Of a DNA stretch of 64,000 nucleotides, positions 32,583 through 42,225 are shown one piece after another. Origin of the DNA: Halomonas halodenitrificans DSM 735 (GTDB lineage Bacteria; Pseudomonadota; Gammaproteobacteria; Pseudomonadales; Halomonadaceae); assembly GCF_000620045.1 (NCBI RefSeq), contig NZ_JHVH01000002.1, positions 186,001 through 250,000 of the forward strand, written 5' to 3'. Under the pieces are notes generated by a model. It was not told the DNA's origin and searched no databases. It saw only the letters and a program-made list of their open reading frames with translations. Position 1 is the first letter of the stretch; each line of letters starts with the position of its first letter. The translations under genes were made by a program, and so were the position numbers.

Positions 32583-34655
32583 ATGGCCTTCGAAGCAATG
32601 TTCCAGCCGATTCAACTCGGCAAACTGACCATCCGCAACCGTGTGATTTCGACGGCCCATGCTGAGGTCATCGCCACCGACGGCGGCATGACCACCGAGC
32701 GTTACGTCAAGTATTACGAAGAGAAGGCCAAGGGTGGCGTGGGCCTGGCCATCTGTGGCGGCTCTTCGGTGGTCTCCATCGACAGCCCGCATGAGTGGTG
32801 GAGCTCGGTGAACCTTTCCACCGACCGAATCATTCCACACTTTCAGAACCTGGCGGATGCGATGCACAAGCATGGCGCCAAGATCATGATCCAGATTACC
32901 CACATGGGGCGCCGCACGAGCTGGCATGGTAATGATTGGCCGACGCTGCTGTCGCCGTCCGGCATCCGTGAGCCGATCCACCGTGCGTCCTGCAAGACCA
33001 TCGAACCGGAAGAGATCTGGCGCATCATCGGTGACTTCGCCAAGGCGGCGGGTCGGGCCAAGGCCGGTGGGCTGGATGGCGTCGAGCTGTCCGCCGTGCA
33101 CCAGCACATGATCGACCAGTTCTGGAGCCCGCGGGTCAACAAGCGTACCGATGAGTGGGGCGGTACCTTCGAGGGCCGCATGAAGTTCGGCCTGGAGGTA
33201 CTCAAGGCGGTGCGCGCCGAGGTCGGTGACGACTTCTGCGTGGGCATGCGGCTGTCCGGCGATGAATTCCATGCCGATGGCCTGTCCCACGAGGACATGA
33301 AGCAGATTGCCAAGTACTACGATGACACCGGCATGCTCGACTTCATCGGCGTGGTCGGTTCGGGCGCCGACACCCACAACACCCTGGCCAATGCCATTCC
33401 CAACATGAGTTTCCCGCCGGAGCCCTTCCTGCATCTGGCCGCGGGGATCAAGGCGGTGGTCAAGGCCCCGGTGTTGCACGCGCAGAACATCAAGGACCCG
33501 AACCAGGCCACGCGTATTCTCGAAGGCGGTTACGTCGACATGGTCGGCATGACCCGTGGCCTCATCGCCGACCCTCACCTGATCGCCAAGATCAAGATGG
33601 ACCAGGTCGACCGGATCAAGCAGTGCGTCGGGGCGAATTACTGCATCGACCGCCAGTACCAGGGGGTGGATGTACTGTGCATCCAGAATGCCGCGACCAC
33701 CCGCGAATACATGGGATTGCCGCACATCATCGAGAAGACCTCCGGCACCAGGCGCAAGGTGGTGGTGGTCGGCGGTGGTCCGGGCGGGATGGAAGCGGCG
33801 CGTGTGGCAGCCGAGCGTGGCCACGACGTGACCCTGTTCGAGACAAGCGATGCCCTGGGCGGGCAGATTACCATCGCCGCCAAGGCGCCGCAGCGTGACC
33901 AGATCGCGGGTATTACCCGCTGGTATCAGCTCGAGTTGACGCGCCTCGGTATCGATCTGCGCCTGGCCACCCGTGCCGATGAAGCAGCGATCAAGGATCT
34001 AGCCCCGGATATTGTGGTGCTGGCCACCGGTGGCCGCCCCTTCCTCGATCAGCACGCGGAGTGGGGCTACGCCGAGAATTCTGACGAGAGCCTGGTGGTC
34101 AGTACCTGGGATGTCCTTAGTGGTCATGTCGAGCCGGGCAAGAACGTGCTGATCTTCGATTCCATCTGTGAGTTTGCCGGGGTGTCCGCCGCGGACTTTC
34201 TGGCCGACAAGGGGGCCAAGGTCGAGATCGTCACCGATGACATCAAGCCTGGCTGTGCCGCGGGGGGCACCACCTTCCCGACCTACTACCGCAGCCTTTA
34301 CGAGAAGGAGGTGATCATGACCTCCGACCTGATGCTGCGCCGGGTCTATCGTGAGGGTGACGCTCTGGTGGCAGTGCTCGAAAACGAGTACAGCGGTACC
34401 CAGGAGGAGCGAGTGGTCGATCAGGTGGTGGTGGAGAACGGCATCCGGCCGGATGAAGTGCTCTATTACGGCCTCAAGGAGCAGTCGCGTAACAAGGGGC
34501 AGGTGGACCTGGAGGCGCTCTACGCCATTCAGCCACAACCCTGTCTGGCGGAGGAGGGGGATGGCTTCCTGCTGTTCCGTCTGGGGGACTGTACCGCACC
34601 GCGCAACACCCATGCGGCGATTTACGATGCCCTGCGCCTTTGCAAGGACTTCTAG
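32583..34655 (+). CDS. dgcA: Dimethylglycine demethylase subunit DgcA
   Basis: DgcA with DgcB converts dimethylglycine to sarcosine and formaldehyde. The 690-residue protein has an N-terminal Old Yellow Enzyme-type FMN barrel (residues 1-370) and a C-terminal FAD/NAD-binding part starting at VVVVGGGPGGMEA (about residue 395). This is the layout of trimethylamine dehydrogenase. The iron-sulfur motif between them reads C348, A351, C354, C366, so one of the four cysteines of trimethylamine dehydrogenase is alanine. Electrons probably pass to DgcB and the ETF pair encoded next. Confidence 0.93.
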   Translation: MAFEAMFQPIQLGKLTIRNRVISTAHAEVIATDGGMTTERYVKYYEEKAKGGVGLAICGGSSVVSIDSPHEWWSSVNLSTDRIIPHFQNLADAMHKHGAKIMIQITHMGRRTSWHGNDWPTLLSPSGIREPIHRASCKTIEPEEIWRIIGDFAKAAGRAKAGGLDGVELSAVHQHMIDQFWSPRVNKRTDEWGGTFEGRMKFGLEVLKAVRAEVGDDFCVGMRLSGDEFHADGLSHEDMKQIAKYYDDTGMLDFIGVVGSGADTHNTLANAIPNMSFPPEPFLHLAAGIKAVVKAPVLHAQNIKDPNQATRILEGGYVDMVGMTRGLIADPHLIAKIKMDQVDRIKQCVGANYCIDRQYQGVDVLCIQNAATTREYMGLPHIIEKTSGTRRKVVVVGGGPGGMEAARVAAERGHDVTLFETSDALGGQITIAAKAPQRDQIAGITRWYQLELTRLGIDLRLATRADEAAIKDLAPDIVVLATGGRPFLDQHAEWGYAENSDESLVVSTWDVLSGHVEPGKNVLIFDSICEFAGVSAADFLADKGAKVEIVTDDIKPGCAAGGTTFPTYYRSLYEKEVIMTSDLMLRRVYREGDALVAVLENEYSGTQEERVVDQVVVENGIRPDEVLYYGLKEQSRNKGQVDLEALYAIQPQPCLAEEGDGFLLFRLGDCTAPRNTHAAIYDALRLCKDF

Positions 34656-34749
34656 GCATACGTTTATGGCGCTCGCCCATGACGCTTTCAGCGGCCCGTG
34701 CGTGGCAGCCGGGTCGCCTAATAACTCCAAGTTTGCGAGGTGAGCCCGA

Positions 34750-36711
34750 ATGCTCGATACCCTCCTGCCCATACTGATGTTCTGTGCCTTGGCCCTGATG
34801 CTGCTGGGTGCCTGGCGGCGCGTGAGCTTGTGGCGCCAGGGACGCCCGTCGCCGGTGTCATTGATGCGGGGGCTGGCGGCCATGCCGCGCCGCTACCTGG
34901 TCGACCTGCACCGGGTGGTGGAGCGCGACACCTACATGTCCCGGACCCACGTCGCCACTGCGGGAGGCTTCGTGCTGGCGGCGTTGCTGGCGATCATCGT
35001 GCACGGTTTCGGCCTGCATCATCGCCTCTTGGGCTTCGCCCTGCTGGGTGCCACCGTGCTGATGTTCTGTGGCGCCTTGTTCGTCGCCAAGCGTCGTCGC
35101 AACCCGCCGGCGCGCCTGTCCAAGGGGCCCTGGGACCGATTACCCAAAAGCCTGCTGATGTTCTCGGTGAGCTTCTTTGTCGTGACCCTGCCGGTGGCCG
35201 GCATTCTACCGGGCGATGTGGGGGGATGGGGCCTCGCGTTGCTCCTGTCGGCTGGCGTGGCCTGGGGCATTGCCGAGATGTTTTTCGGCATGACCTGGGG
35301 CGGGCCCATGAAGCACGCCTTCGCGGGCGCCCTGCATCTGGCCTGGCATCGTCGTGCCGAACGCTTTGGGGGCGGTCGCTCGACCGGCCTCAAGGCGTTG
35401 GACCTGGAGGCGCCGGATGCCCCGCTGGGCGTGGAAAAGCCCACTGACTTTACCTGGAATCAGCTGCTCGGCTTCGATGCCTGCGTGCAGTGCGGCAAGT
35501 GCGAAGCGGCGTGCCCGGCCTTCGCCGCCGGCCAGCCGCTGAATCCGAAAAAATTGATACAAGACATGGTCATCGGCCTGGCCGGTGGCAACGATGCCGA
35601 TTTTGCCGGCAGCCCCTATCCGGGCGTTCCGCTGGGGGAGCACAGTGGCGGCCCGCACCAGCCCATCGTCAATCTGCAGGGCAAGGGGTTGGTCGATGCC
35701 GATACCTTATGGTCCTGCACCACCTGTCGCGCCTGTGTCGAGGAGTGCCCGATGATGATCGAGCACGTCGACGCCATCGTCGACATGCGTCGCCATCTGA
35801 CCCTGGAGCAGGGCGCCACGCCAAACAAGGGTGCTGAGGTTCTCGACAACCTGATCGCCACCGACAATCCCGGCGGTTTCAATCCCGGAGGGCGCCTGAA
35901 CTGGGCCGCCGATCTCAATTTGCCGTTGATGAGCGAGAAGAAGCAGGCGGACGTTCTGTTCTGGGTCGGCGATGGGGCCTTCGACATGCGTAACCAGCGT
36001 ACCTTGCGGGCCTTCGTCAAGGTGCTCAAGGCGGCGGGTGTCGACTTCGCCGTGCTGGGGCAGGAAGAGCGCGATAGTGGCGATGTGGCGCGACGCCTGG
36101 GTGATGAGGCAACCTTTCAGCGCCTGGCCCGGCGCAACATTGCCAGCCTGGCGCAATACCGCTTCGACAGGATTGTGACCTGTGACCCGCACAGCTTCCA
36201 TGTGCTGAAAAATGAATACGGTGCACTGGGCGGCAATTATCAGGTGCTGCACCACAGTACTTACATGGATGAATTGATCGCCGACAAGCGACTCACCCTC
36301 GGCCAGCACAAGGGAGGCAGCGTCACCTATCACGACCCCTGCTACCTCGGTCGCTACAACGGCGAATACGAGGCCCCGCGTAGCGTGCTCAAGGCCATCG
36401 GCATTGAGGTCAAGGAGATGGAGCGATCCGGTTTCCGCTCGCGTTGCTGTGGCGGCGGCGGCGGTGCACCGATCACCGATATTCCCGGTAAGCAGCGAAT
36501 CCCCGATATGCGCATGAACGACATCAAGGAAACCGGTGCCGAGCTGGTGGCCGTGGGCTGCCCGCAGTGTACCGCGATGTTCGAAGGCGTGGTCGAGCCT
36601 CGGCCACACGTCAAGGATATCGCCGAGCTGGTCGCAGACGCACTGGTTGACGCGCCCGCGCCGGCGACGCAAAAGCCGGTGGCCCGCCCCGACGTCCTGG
36701 AGGTGCACTGA
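34750..36711 (+). CDS. dgcB: Dimethylglycine demethylase subunit DgcB (Fe-S/CCG membrane protein)
   Basis: A 653-residue membrane iron-sulfur protein. The N-terminal third has several hydrophobic helices. Two 4Fe-4S motifs follow, CVQCGKCEAACP (about residue 247) and CTTCRACVEECP (about residue 322). The C-terminal half carries CCG-type cysteine-rich domains (RCCGGGGG near residue 565 and a HDPCYLGRYN segment). It resembles the heterodisulfide-reductase-like partner of ETF systems and should feed electrons to the quinone pool. Its stop overlaps the next start by one base. GAGGTGA is the ribosome site. Confidence 0.92.
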   Translation: MLDTLLPILMFCALALMLLGAWRRVSLWRQGRPSPVSLMRGLAAMPRRYLVDLHRVVERDTYMSRTHVATAGGFVLAALLAIIVHGFGLHHRLLGFALLGATVLMFCGALFVAKRRRNPPARLSKGPWDRLPKSLLMFSVSFFVVTLPVAGILPGDVGGWGLALLLSAGVAWGIAEMFFGMTWGGPMKHAFAGALHLAWHRRAERFGGGRSTGLKALDLEAPDAPLGVEKPTDFTWNQLLGFDACVQCGKCEAACPAFAAGQPLNPKKLIQDMVIGLAGGNDADFAGSPYPGVPLGEHSGGPHQPIVNLQGKGLVDADTLWSCTTCRACVEECPMMIEHVDAIVDMRRHLTLEQGATPNKGAEVLDNLIATDNPGGFNPGGRLNWAADLNLPLMSEKKQADVLFWVGDGAFDMRNQRTLRAFVKVLKAAGVDFAVLGQEERDSGDVARRLGDEATFQRLARRNIASLAQYRFDRIVTCDPHSFHVLKNEYGALGGNYQVLHHSTYMDELIADKRLTLGQHKGGSVTYHDPCYLGRYNGEYEAPRSVLKAIGIEVKEMERSGFRSRCCGGGGGAPITDIPGKQRIPDMRMNDIKETGAELVAVGCPQCTAMFEGVVEPRPHVKDIAELVADALVDAPAPATQKPVARPDVLEVH

Positions 36712-37934
36712 TGACCGATAGTCTTCGCCGCGACCCGCGTAGCGAGTGGATCGCCCGTAACCGCCTGCATCCGCTGCATGCCTCGATGCAGCCGCTCGAG
36801 GCTAGCTGGGTGGGGCTCAGCGGCCTGATCCGCAAGAACCCCCATGCGCTAGGCTTCGCTGGCCCCAATGGGCTCAAGCGTATCGACCGTAGCGGTGCCC
36901 AGCAGGGTGGCAGCCGCCAGCGTGCCCGCGTCGATGCGGCGGTACAGCTGCCGCTGCACATCATCGAGCAGCCTGCCTTTCATATCGTGGTGGTGCCGGA
37001 CATGATCGGTGGCCGTCTGAGCAGTCACGACAAGGACCTGTTCGGCCTGGCCAACACGCTTGCCGGCAGTGAGGGCGCGGTGGTCGCGGTGGTCTTCGGG
37101 GAGCACAAGGAGAGTGCCTTCGACACCGCCGGTATCGACCGTCTGCTGCATATCTCGAGCGAGGCCGTCGCGGGCTATTCACCGGAGCAGCGAGTCATGA
37201 TGCTCCGGGCGGTGGATGCCCAGCTGGCCCCGCGCCACTGGTTGATACCGGACAGCCGCACCGGTGGTGGTGAGCTGGGTCGCCGGCTGGCGGCCAAACT
37301 CGGCGAGCGTCCGGCCACCCGCGTCTGGCAGATGGCCGACGGCCAGTGTGTCGGCCGGGCCGGTGGAGGGCAGCAGGACCTGGTGCGTCGCGCACCGCGA
37401 TTGATACTGGCCGCGGCGGAGTGTGCCGACCCGGTGGGCGATACGCGTCACGAAGTTCGCGCCATCGAACTGGAAGACGTGCTCGTTCATGGCGCGGCGC
37501 GCCTCGATAACCGCGGTGCCGTCGCCGTTGATCCGGCGCTGACGCCCATGGCCGAAGCCGAGTTCATTCTCTCCGGTGGCAACGGTGTTCGGGATTGGGA
37601 TCTGTTCCATCAGGCCGCGCGCGAACTCGGCGCCACCGAAGGGGCGTCGCGGGTGGCGGTCGATGATGGGTTCATGCCCCGCGATCGTCAGGTCGGTGCG
37701 ACCGGCACCTGGGTCACCGCGCGGGTCTACCTGGCGGTGGGGATTTCCGGGGCCGTTCAGCACCTGCAAGGCATCGCCACGTGCGACAAGGTGGTGGCCA
37801 TCAATCAGGATGCCGGCTGCGACATGGTCAAGCGCGCCGACCTTGCCGTGATCGGTGACTCGACGGCGATTCTCCAGGCGCTGATCGATCGTGTCGATGC
37901 GCTCCGCCAGGGAGGAATACGCGATGCCGCATAA
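36711..37934 (+). CDS. Electron transfer flavoprotein alpha-like subunit of the dgc cluster
   Basis: A 407-residue ETF alpha-type protein. The C-terminal FAD domain is clear: ILSGGNGVRDWDLF, GASRVAVDDGFMPRDRQVGATG and YLAVGISGAVQHLQGI. The N-terminal about 85 residues are an extra basic region not found in standard ETF alpha. It corresponds to PA5400 in the Pseudomonas cluster. It is coupled to dgcB by a TGATG overlap and overlaps the beta-like gene at its end. By context it accepts electrons from dimethylglycine or sarcosine oxidation. Confidence 0.88.
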   Translation: MTDSLRRDPRSEWIARNRLHPLHASMQPLEASWVGLSGLIRKNPHALGFAGPNGLKRIDRSGAQQGGSRQRARVDAAVQLPLHIIEQPAFHIVVVPDMIGGRLSSHDKDLFGLANTLAGSEGAVVAVVFGEHKESAFDTAGIDRLLHISSEAVAGYSPEQRVMMLRAVDAQLAPRHWLIPDSRTGGGELGRRLAAKLGERPATRVWQMADGQCVGRAGGGQQDLVRRAPRLILAAAECADPVGDTRHEVRAIELEDVLVHGAARLDNRGAVAVDPALTPMAEAEFILSGGNGVRDWDLFHQAARELGATEGASRVAVDDGFMPRDRQVGATGTWVTARVYLAVGISGAVQHLQGIATCDKVVAINQDAGCDMVKRADLAVIGDSTAILQALIDRVDALRQGGIRDAA

Positions 37935-38700
37935 TCTGTTGAACGTCATCACCCTGGTGTCCGTCGGTGCGCATCCGGTCACGGGGCGTGCCCGACGTGC
38001 CGAGCAGGACGCCCGGGCCGTAGAGTTGGGCCTGCGCCTGGCGGGCAAGGAGCTTCAACTATTGCACGCCGGTGATCCTCAGGTGGAGGCGCTGCGTGCC
38101 TATCTGGGCATGGGGCTGGCGGAGATGACGGTGCTGCAACAGCCTCCCCGGGCCGATGTAGTGCCGGCGCTGGGCGATTATCTGCGGGATGCCGGTGCCC
38201 AACTGGTCCTGACCGGCAGCCAGGCGGAAGTCGGGGAAGGCTCCGGGATGCTGCCCTATCTGCTGGCCGAACAGCTCGACTGGCCGCTGGTGGTGGGGCT
38301 GGTCGAGGTGGAAAGCGTGACGGAAGGCGTGGCTCAGGTCCTGCAGGCCCTGCCCCGGGGTCAGCGTCGCCGCCTGCAGGTGCGTCTGCCCTTTGTGGCC
38401 AGTGTCGATAATGCGGCGCCTGAGGCCAGGCAAAGCGCCTTTGGCCCCGCTCGGCGCGGTCAGTTACGGCCGCAGGATGTGGCGGTGGTGGAGGACATGC
38501 TGCTGGAGGAGGCACGACTGCAGCCCGCGCGGCCCAGGCCGAAACGGCTCAAGGTGATCAAGGCCAAGACCGGTGCCGAGCGGATGAAGGCCGCCACCGC
38601 CAAGGCCTCGGCCGGTGGGCAGGTGCTGACCGACATGACGCCGGAACAGGGCGCCGAGGCGATCGTTACGCTGCTTAGAGACGAAAAGGTGCTGCGCTAG
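37924..38700 (+). CDS. Electron transfer flavoprotein beta-like subunit of the dgc cluster
   Basis: A 258-residue ETF beta-type protein with a Rossmann-like AMP-binding core (VTGRARRAEQDARAVELGLRLAG, GSQAEVGEGSGMLPYLLAEQLDWP). The C-terminal part is basic and differs from housekeeping ETF beta, where a recognition loop contacts dehydrogenases. The ATG at 37924 has GGAGGAAT upstream and lies inside the end of the alpha-like gene. It probably pairs only with that subunit in a dedicated demethylation ETF. Confidence 0.86.
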   Translation: MPHNLLNVITLVSVGAHPVTGRARRAEQDARAVELGLRLAGKELQLLHAGDPQVEALRAYLGMGLAEMTVLQQPPRADVVPALGDYLRDAGAQLVLTGSQAEVGEGSGMLPYLLAEQLDWPLVVGLVEVESVTEGVAQVLQALPRGQRRRLQVRLPFVASVDNAAPEARQSAFGPARRGQLRPQDVAVVEDMLLEEARLQPARPRPKRLKVIKAKTGAERMKAATAKASAGGQVLTDMTPEQGAEAIVTLLRDEKVLR

Positions 38701-38855
38701 CGCGTGTGTGGCATCCGTATCGGGAGTTTGGCTTGCTGCCTCGATGTCTCGATTAGATATGGCAATGCCTCATGGAGAACAGTCCCGGCGTGTACAGGCG
38801 CTATGGTCGAGGTGCGGAGCTTCCGCTGAAAACAAAAAACCGAAGGAGAGCAACC

Positions 38856-40058
38856 ATGACGGCAGTCAACCGTGGGGTCATCTACACAGGACCCGGTAGC
38901 GTCGACATTCAGTCGATTCCGTTTCCCGAGCTGGCGCTGGGCAATCGCAAGTGTGAGCACGGCGTCATTCTGAAGGTGGTCGCGACCAACATCTGTGGCA
39001 GCGACCAGCATATGGTGCGCGGTCGCACCACGGCCCCGGCGGGCATGGTCCTGGGGCATGAGATTACCGGAGAGGTCATCGAGTGCGGGCGCGATGTGGA
39101 GTTTATCAAGGCCGGCGATATTGTCTCCGTGCCCTTCAATATCGCCTGTGGGCGCTGCCGCAACTGTAAAGAGGGTAAAACCGGCATCTGTCTCAACGTC
39201 AACCCGGCTCGTCCGGGCGCCGCCTACGGCTACGTGGACATGGGCGGGTGGGTCGGCGGCCAGACCGAGTACGTCATGGTGCCCTATGCGGACTTCAACC
39301 TGCTGAAGTTCCGCGACCGGGATATCGCCATGGACAAGATGCAGGATCTCACGCTTCTGTCGGATATCTTCCCGACCGGCTTCCATGGTTGCGTGACCGC
39401 CGGGGTGGGGCCGGGCAGTACCGTTTACATCGCCGGTGCCGGTCCGGTAGGCCTGGCGGCAGCGGTGTCCGCCCAGTTGTTGGGAGCGGCCTGCGTCATC
39501 GTCGGTGACATGAACCCGCAGCGTCTCGAGCAAGCCAGAAGCTTCGGTTGTGAGACCCTGGACCTGCGTCAGGATACCCCCATGGCGGAAATGCTCGAGC
39601 CGCTTCTCGGTGAGAGGGAGGTGGATTGTGCCGTGGATGCCGTCGGCTTCGAGGCACGCTGCCATGGACATGACCACTCTCACGAGCAGCCTGCCACGGT
39701 GTTGAACGCCTGCATGGATATCACCCGTGCCGGCGGTCAGATTGGCATTCCGGGGCTTTACGTCACCGAGGACCCGGGAGCCGCAAGCGATGAGGCCAAG
39801 AGCGGCAACCTGTCCTTGCGTCTCGGCCAAGGCTGGGCCAAGTCCCACTCCTTGCATACCGGCCAGTGCCCGGTGATGAAGTATCACCGCCAGTTGATGC
39901 AGGCGATCCTCTTCGAGCGGGTACAGGTTGCCAAGGCGGTCAATGTGCAGATTATTTCACTGGACGAGGCCCCCCAGGGCTACGCCGACTTTGATGGTGG
40001 CGTCGCCAAGAAGTTTGTCATCGACCCTCATGGTAGCCTCGCCGCACGTGCTGCCTGA
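38856..40058 (+). CDS. fdhA: Glutathione-independent formaldehyde dehydrogenase
   Basis: A 400-residue zinc alcohol-dehydrogenase-type enzyme that oxidises formaldehyde to formate with NAD. It matches the Pseudomonas putida enzyme in length and ligands: catalytic zinc C47 and H68, structural zinc C98, C101, C104 and C112, each one number above the putida residues. The nucleotide motif is AGAGPVGLAAA. The ATG at 38856 follows GAAGGAGAG; the upstream extension is not supported. Formaldehyde comes from the DgcA and sarcosine oxidase reactions nearby, so its place here makes sense. Confidence 0.95.
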   Translation: MTAVNRGVIYTGPGSVDIQSIPFPELALGNRKCEHGVILKVVATNICGSDQHMVRGRTTAPAGMVLGHEITGEVIECGRDVEFIKAGDIVSVPFNIACGRCRNCKEGKTGICLNVNPARPGAAYGYVDMGGWVGGQTEYVMVPYADFNLLKFRDRDIAMDKMQDLTLLSDIFPTGFHGCVTAGVGPGSTVYIAGAGPVGLAAAVSAQLLGAACVIVGDMNPQRLEQARSFGCETLDLRQDTPMAEMLEPLLGEREVDCAVDAVGFEARCHGHDHSHEQPATVLNACMDITRAGGQIGIPGLYVTEDPGAASDEAKSGNLSLRLGQGWAKSHSLHTGQCPVMKYHRQLMQAILFERVQVAKAVNVQIISLDEAPQGYADFDGGVAKKFVIDPHGSLAARAA

Positions 40059-40227
40059 TCGATAAAGCGGCGTTGTGCTTCTCGGGGTAGGGCGTCGCCC
40101 CGTCATGGGTTGGCGGAGGGCGGCGCCTCGATGACCGACGCCTTCCTGAGGATGGCCTTTCGGAGGCGTTGGAGACGGTTGGAGGAATTGTCGAGAACCG
40201 GGGAATTGTGCAAGTTTCAATGGGCCG

Positions 40228-40256
40228 CTAGACAATCGGTCTAGTGGCTTTATAAT
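40228..40256 (+). promoter_or_regulatory. Operator and promoter of the NemR-like gene
   Basis: CTAGACAATCGGTCTAG (40228-40244) is a palindrome with 6-bp arms. It overlaps a TAGACA -35-like element (40229-40234), and an exact TATAAT -10 lies at 40251-40256. The predicted start is at or within a few bases of the regulator ATG at 40265, so the message may be leaderless. TAGAC-N5-GTCTA recurs at 40878. Confidence 0.7.
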
Positions 40257-40264
40257 GGCTTGCC

Positions 40265-40855
40265 ATGAACATGCGCAATCAAGATACCCGCTCCCAGATC
40301 CTGACTACAGGACGCCGCCTGACAGCCAAACATGGCTATATAGGGCTGGGCCTTGGCATACTGCTAAAAGAAGCGAGCGTTCCAAAAGGCTCGTTCTATC
40401 ATTATTTCGCCTCGAAGGAGGCCTATGGGTGCGCCCTGCTGGAAGATTTTGTCCAGGAGTATCGAGAGCGGCTTGGTAGTTTGCTCACACATTCGGCACT
40501 GGATGCGCGCACACGGTTTCTCGCCTATTTTGAGGACTGGCACCAGAAACAGATCAGTCCCAACCCTGAAGACCGTTGTCTCGTGGTCAGGCTGTCAGCA
40601 GAAGTGGCCGACCTGTCGGCGGATATGAGCAAGATTTTACAGCTAGGCGTTGCCGAAGTTGTCGCGCACCTGACGAAAACCCTGGAGCAGGGCATTGCAG
40701 AAGGTTCGATTGATTCAATCGATGATCCCGCTGCTATGGCGGAGATGATCTATCACCAATGGCTGGGAGCCAGTCTTGTTGCCAGCCTTTCGCATGATGA
40801 CGCGCCGCTGAGGTCCGCCATGAAAGCGACAAAGAGACTTATACCTCCTGGGTGA
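40265..40855 (+). CDS. NemR-like TetR-family repressor
   Basis: A 196-residue TetR regulator with the DNA-binding helix VPKGSFYHYFASKEAYG. It aligns with E. coli NemR, including RCLVVRLSAEV, where C105 matches the redox-active C106 of NemR that senses electrophiles and hypochlorite. No ribosome site is visible, and the -10 element is so close that translation may start on a leaderless message; M3 is an alternative start. The downstream YqhD-like and DJ-1/PfpI genes are its probable targets. The segment is more AT-rich than its surroundings. Confidence 0.85.
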   Translation: MNMRNQDTRSQILTTGRRLTAKHGYIGLGLGILLKEASVPKGSFYHYFASKEAYGCALLEDFVQEYRERLGSLLTHSALDARTRFLAYFEDWHQKQISPNPEDRCLVVRLSAEVADLSADMSKILQLGVAEVVAHLTKTLEQGIAEGSIDSIDDPAAMAEMIYHQWLGASLVASLSHDDAPLRSAMKATKRLIPPG

Positions 40856-40877
40856 TCGAATTTTTTTGACTAGTTTA

Positions 40878-40892
40878 TAGACGACCGGTCTG
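40878..40892 (+). promoter_or_regulatory. Second NemR-like operator, before the YqhD-like gene
   Basis: TAGACGACCGGTCTG has the same TAGAC-N5-GTCT pattern as the site at 40228-40244, on the same strand. TTGACT at 40866-40871 may be the -35 of the downstream promoter. A leader of about 170 bases then runs to the YqhD-like ATG. Confidence 0.6.
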
Positions 40893-41067
40893 TTTGCGTG
40901 AGGTATGCCATGAAAGGCTTTCATAAAACGCTGCGACGACAACGGACGGACGCTCGGAAAGCTCAGCCCTAAGCTGATGATCGATTTTCGGTTCATTTGC
41001 CCATACTCCAACATTATCCGCGGAAGTGTTGATCTCCGCCTGCATGCTTAAATCAAAGGAAACTGAT

Positions 41068-42225
41068 ATGAAAAATTTCAATTTTCACAACCCTACCCGC
41101 ATTTTGTTTGGCAAAGACACCATCGCAGAGCTGAAGGATCAGATTCCTGCAGAGGCAAAGGTTTTGGCCCTCTATGGAGGCGGCAGTGCCGAGCGTACCG
41201 GTGTTCTGGGCCAGGTGCGCGAGGCGCTTGCCGGGCGGACAGTGCTTGAGTTTGGTGGCATTGAGCCTAACCCACGCTATGCCACGGCGCTGAAAGCCGT
41301 TGAGATGATTCGCGAAAACAACATCACTTTCCTGCTTGCCGTTGGCGGCGGGTCGGTCATCGACGCCACTAAATTTATTGCGGCGGCGGCAAAGTATGAT
41401 GGCGATGCCTGGGACATTCTGACATCGCGCGGGTCAGTCATTAGCCAGGCGCTGCCGTTCGGCTCAGTATTGACCTTGCCCGCCACTGGATCGGAGATGA
41501 ACTCTGGCGGGGTGATCACCAACCTTGAGAAGGGTGCAAAGCTGCCGTTTAGTAGCCTTCATTGCTACCCGGTTTTCTCGGTGCTGGATCCGGAGACCAC
41601 CTACACTCTGCCGCCTCGCCAGATTGCCAATGGTGTGGTGGATGCCTTTATCCATACGATCGAACAGTATTTGACCTATCCGTCTGCTGCGCGGGTTCAG
41701 GACGGCTTCGCCGAGACCCTGTTGCGCACATTGATCGAACTTGGTCCCAAGGCGCTTGAGACGCCTGAAGATTACGATATCCGTGCCAATCTGATGTGGA
41801 CGGCAACGATGGCTCTGAATGGCCTGATTGGTGCCGGTGTGCCCCAGGATTGGGCCAGCCATATGATCGGGCATGAGATTACCGCACTGAATGATACCGA
41901 CCACGCCCGCACGCTGGCGATCGTGCTGCCATCACTGATGAACGATCAACGCGGTCCTAAGCGTGAGAAGCTGCTGCAGTATGCCGGTAACGTCTGGGAT
42001 ATCCGTGAAGGATCTGACGATGCGCGGATCGATGCGGTAATCGAGGCGACACGTGGCTTCTTTGAGCAGATGGGCATCAAGACGCGGTTAGGCGACTATG
42101 ATATTTCCGCGTCCGGGATCGACCATATCGTTGCTGCCTTGCAGGATCACGGCATGACGGCACTTGGTGAACATCAGGCCATTGGCCCCGAGGATGCCCG
42201 CCGCATTCTCGAAGCGGCGCTGTAG
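41068..42225 (+). CDS. yqhD: YqhD-like NADPH-dependent aldehyde reductase
   Basis: A 385-residue iron-type alcohol dehydrogenase closely matching E. coli YqhD as recalled (NPTRILFGK, GGGSVIDATKFIAAAA, VLTLPATGSE, NGLIGAGVPQDWASHMIGHE). Metal ligands are in GVVDAFIHTIEQ (D and H), GHEITA and DHARTL. The family reduces short aldehydes such as methylglyoxal, glyoxal, malondialdehyde and acrolein. The ATG at 41068 follows AAAGGAAA. Neighbours suggest an aldehyde-defence operon under the NemR-like repressor. Confidence 0.93.
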   Translation: MKNFNFHNPTRILFGKDTIAELKDQIPAEAKVLALYGGGSAERTGVLGQVREALAGRTVLEFGGIEPNPRYATALKAVEMIRENNITFLLAVGGGSVIDATKFIAAAAKYDGDAWDILTSRGSVISQALPFGSVLTLPATGSEMNSGGVITNLEKGAKLPFSSLHCYPVFSVLDPETTYTLPPRQIANGVVDAFIHTIEQYLTYPSAARVQDGFAETLLRTLIELGPKALETPEDYDIRANLMWTATMALNGLIGAGVPQDWASHMIGHEITALNDTDHARTLAIVLPSLMNDQRGPKREKLLQYAGNVWDIREGSDDARIDAVIEATRGFFEQMGIKTRLGDYDISASGIDHIVAALQDHGMTALGEHQAIGPEDARRILEAAL

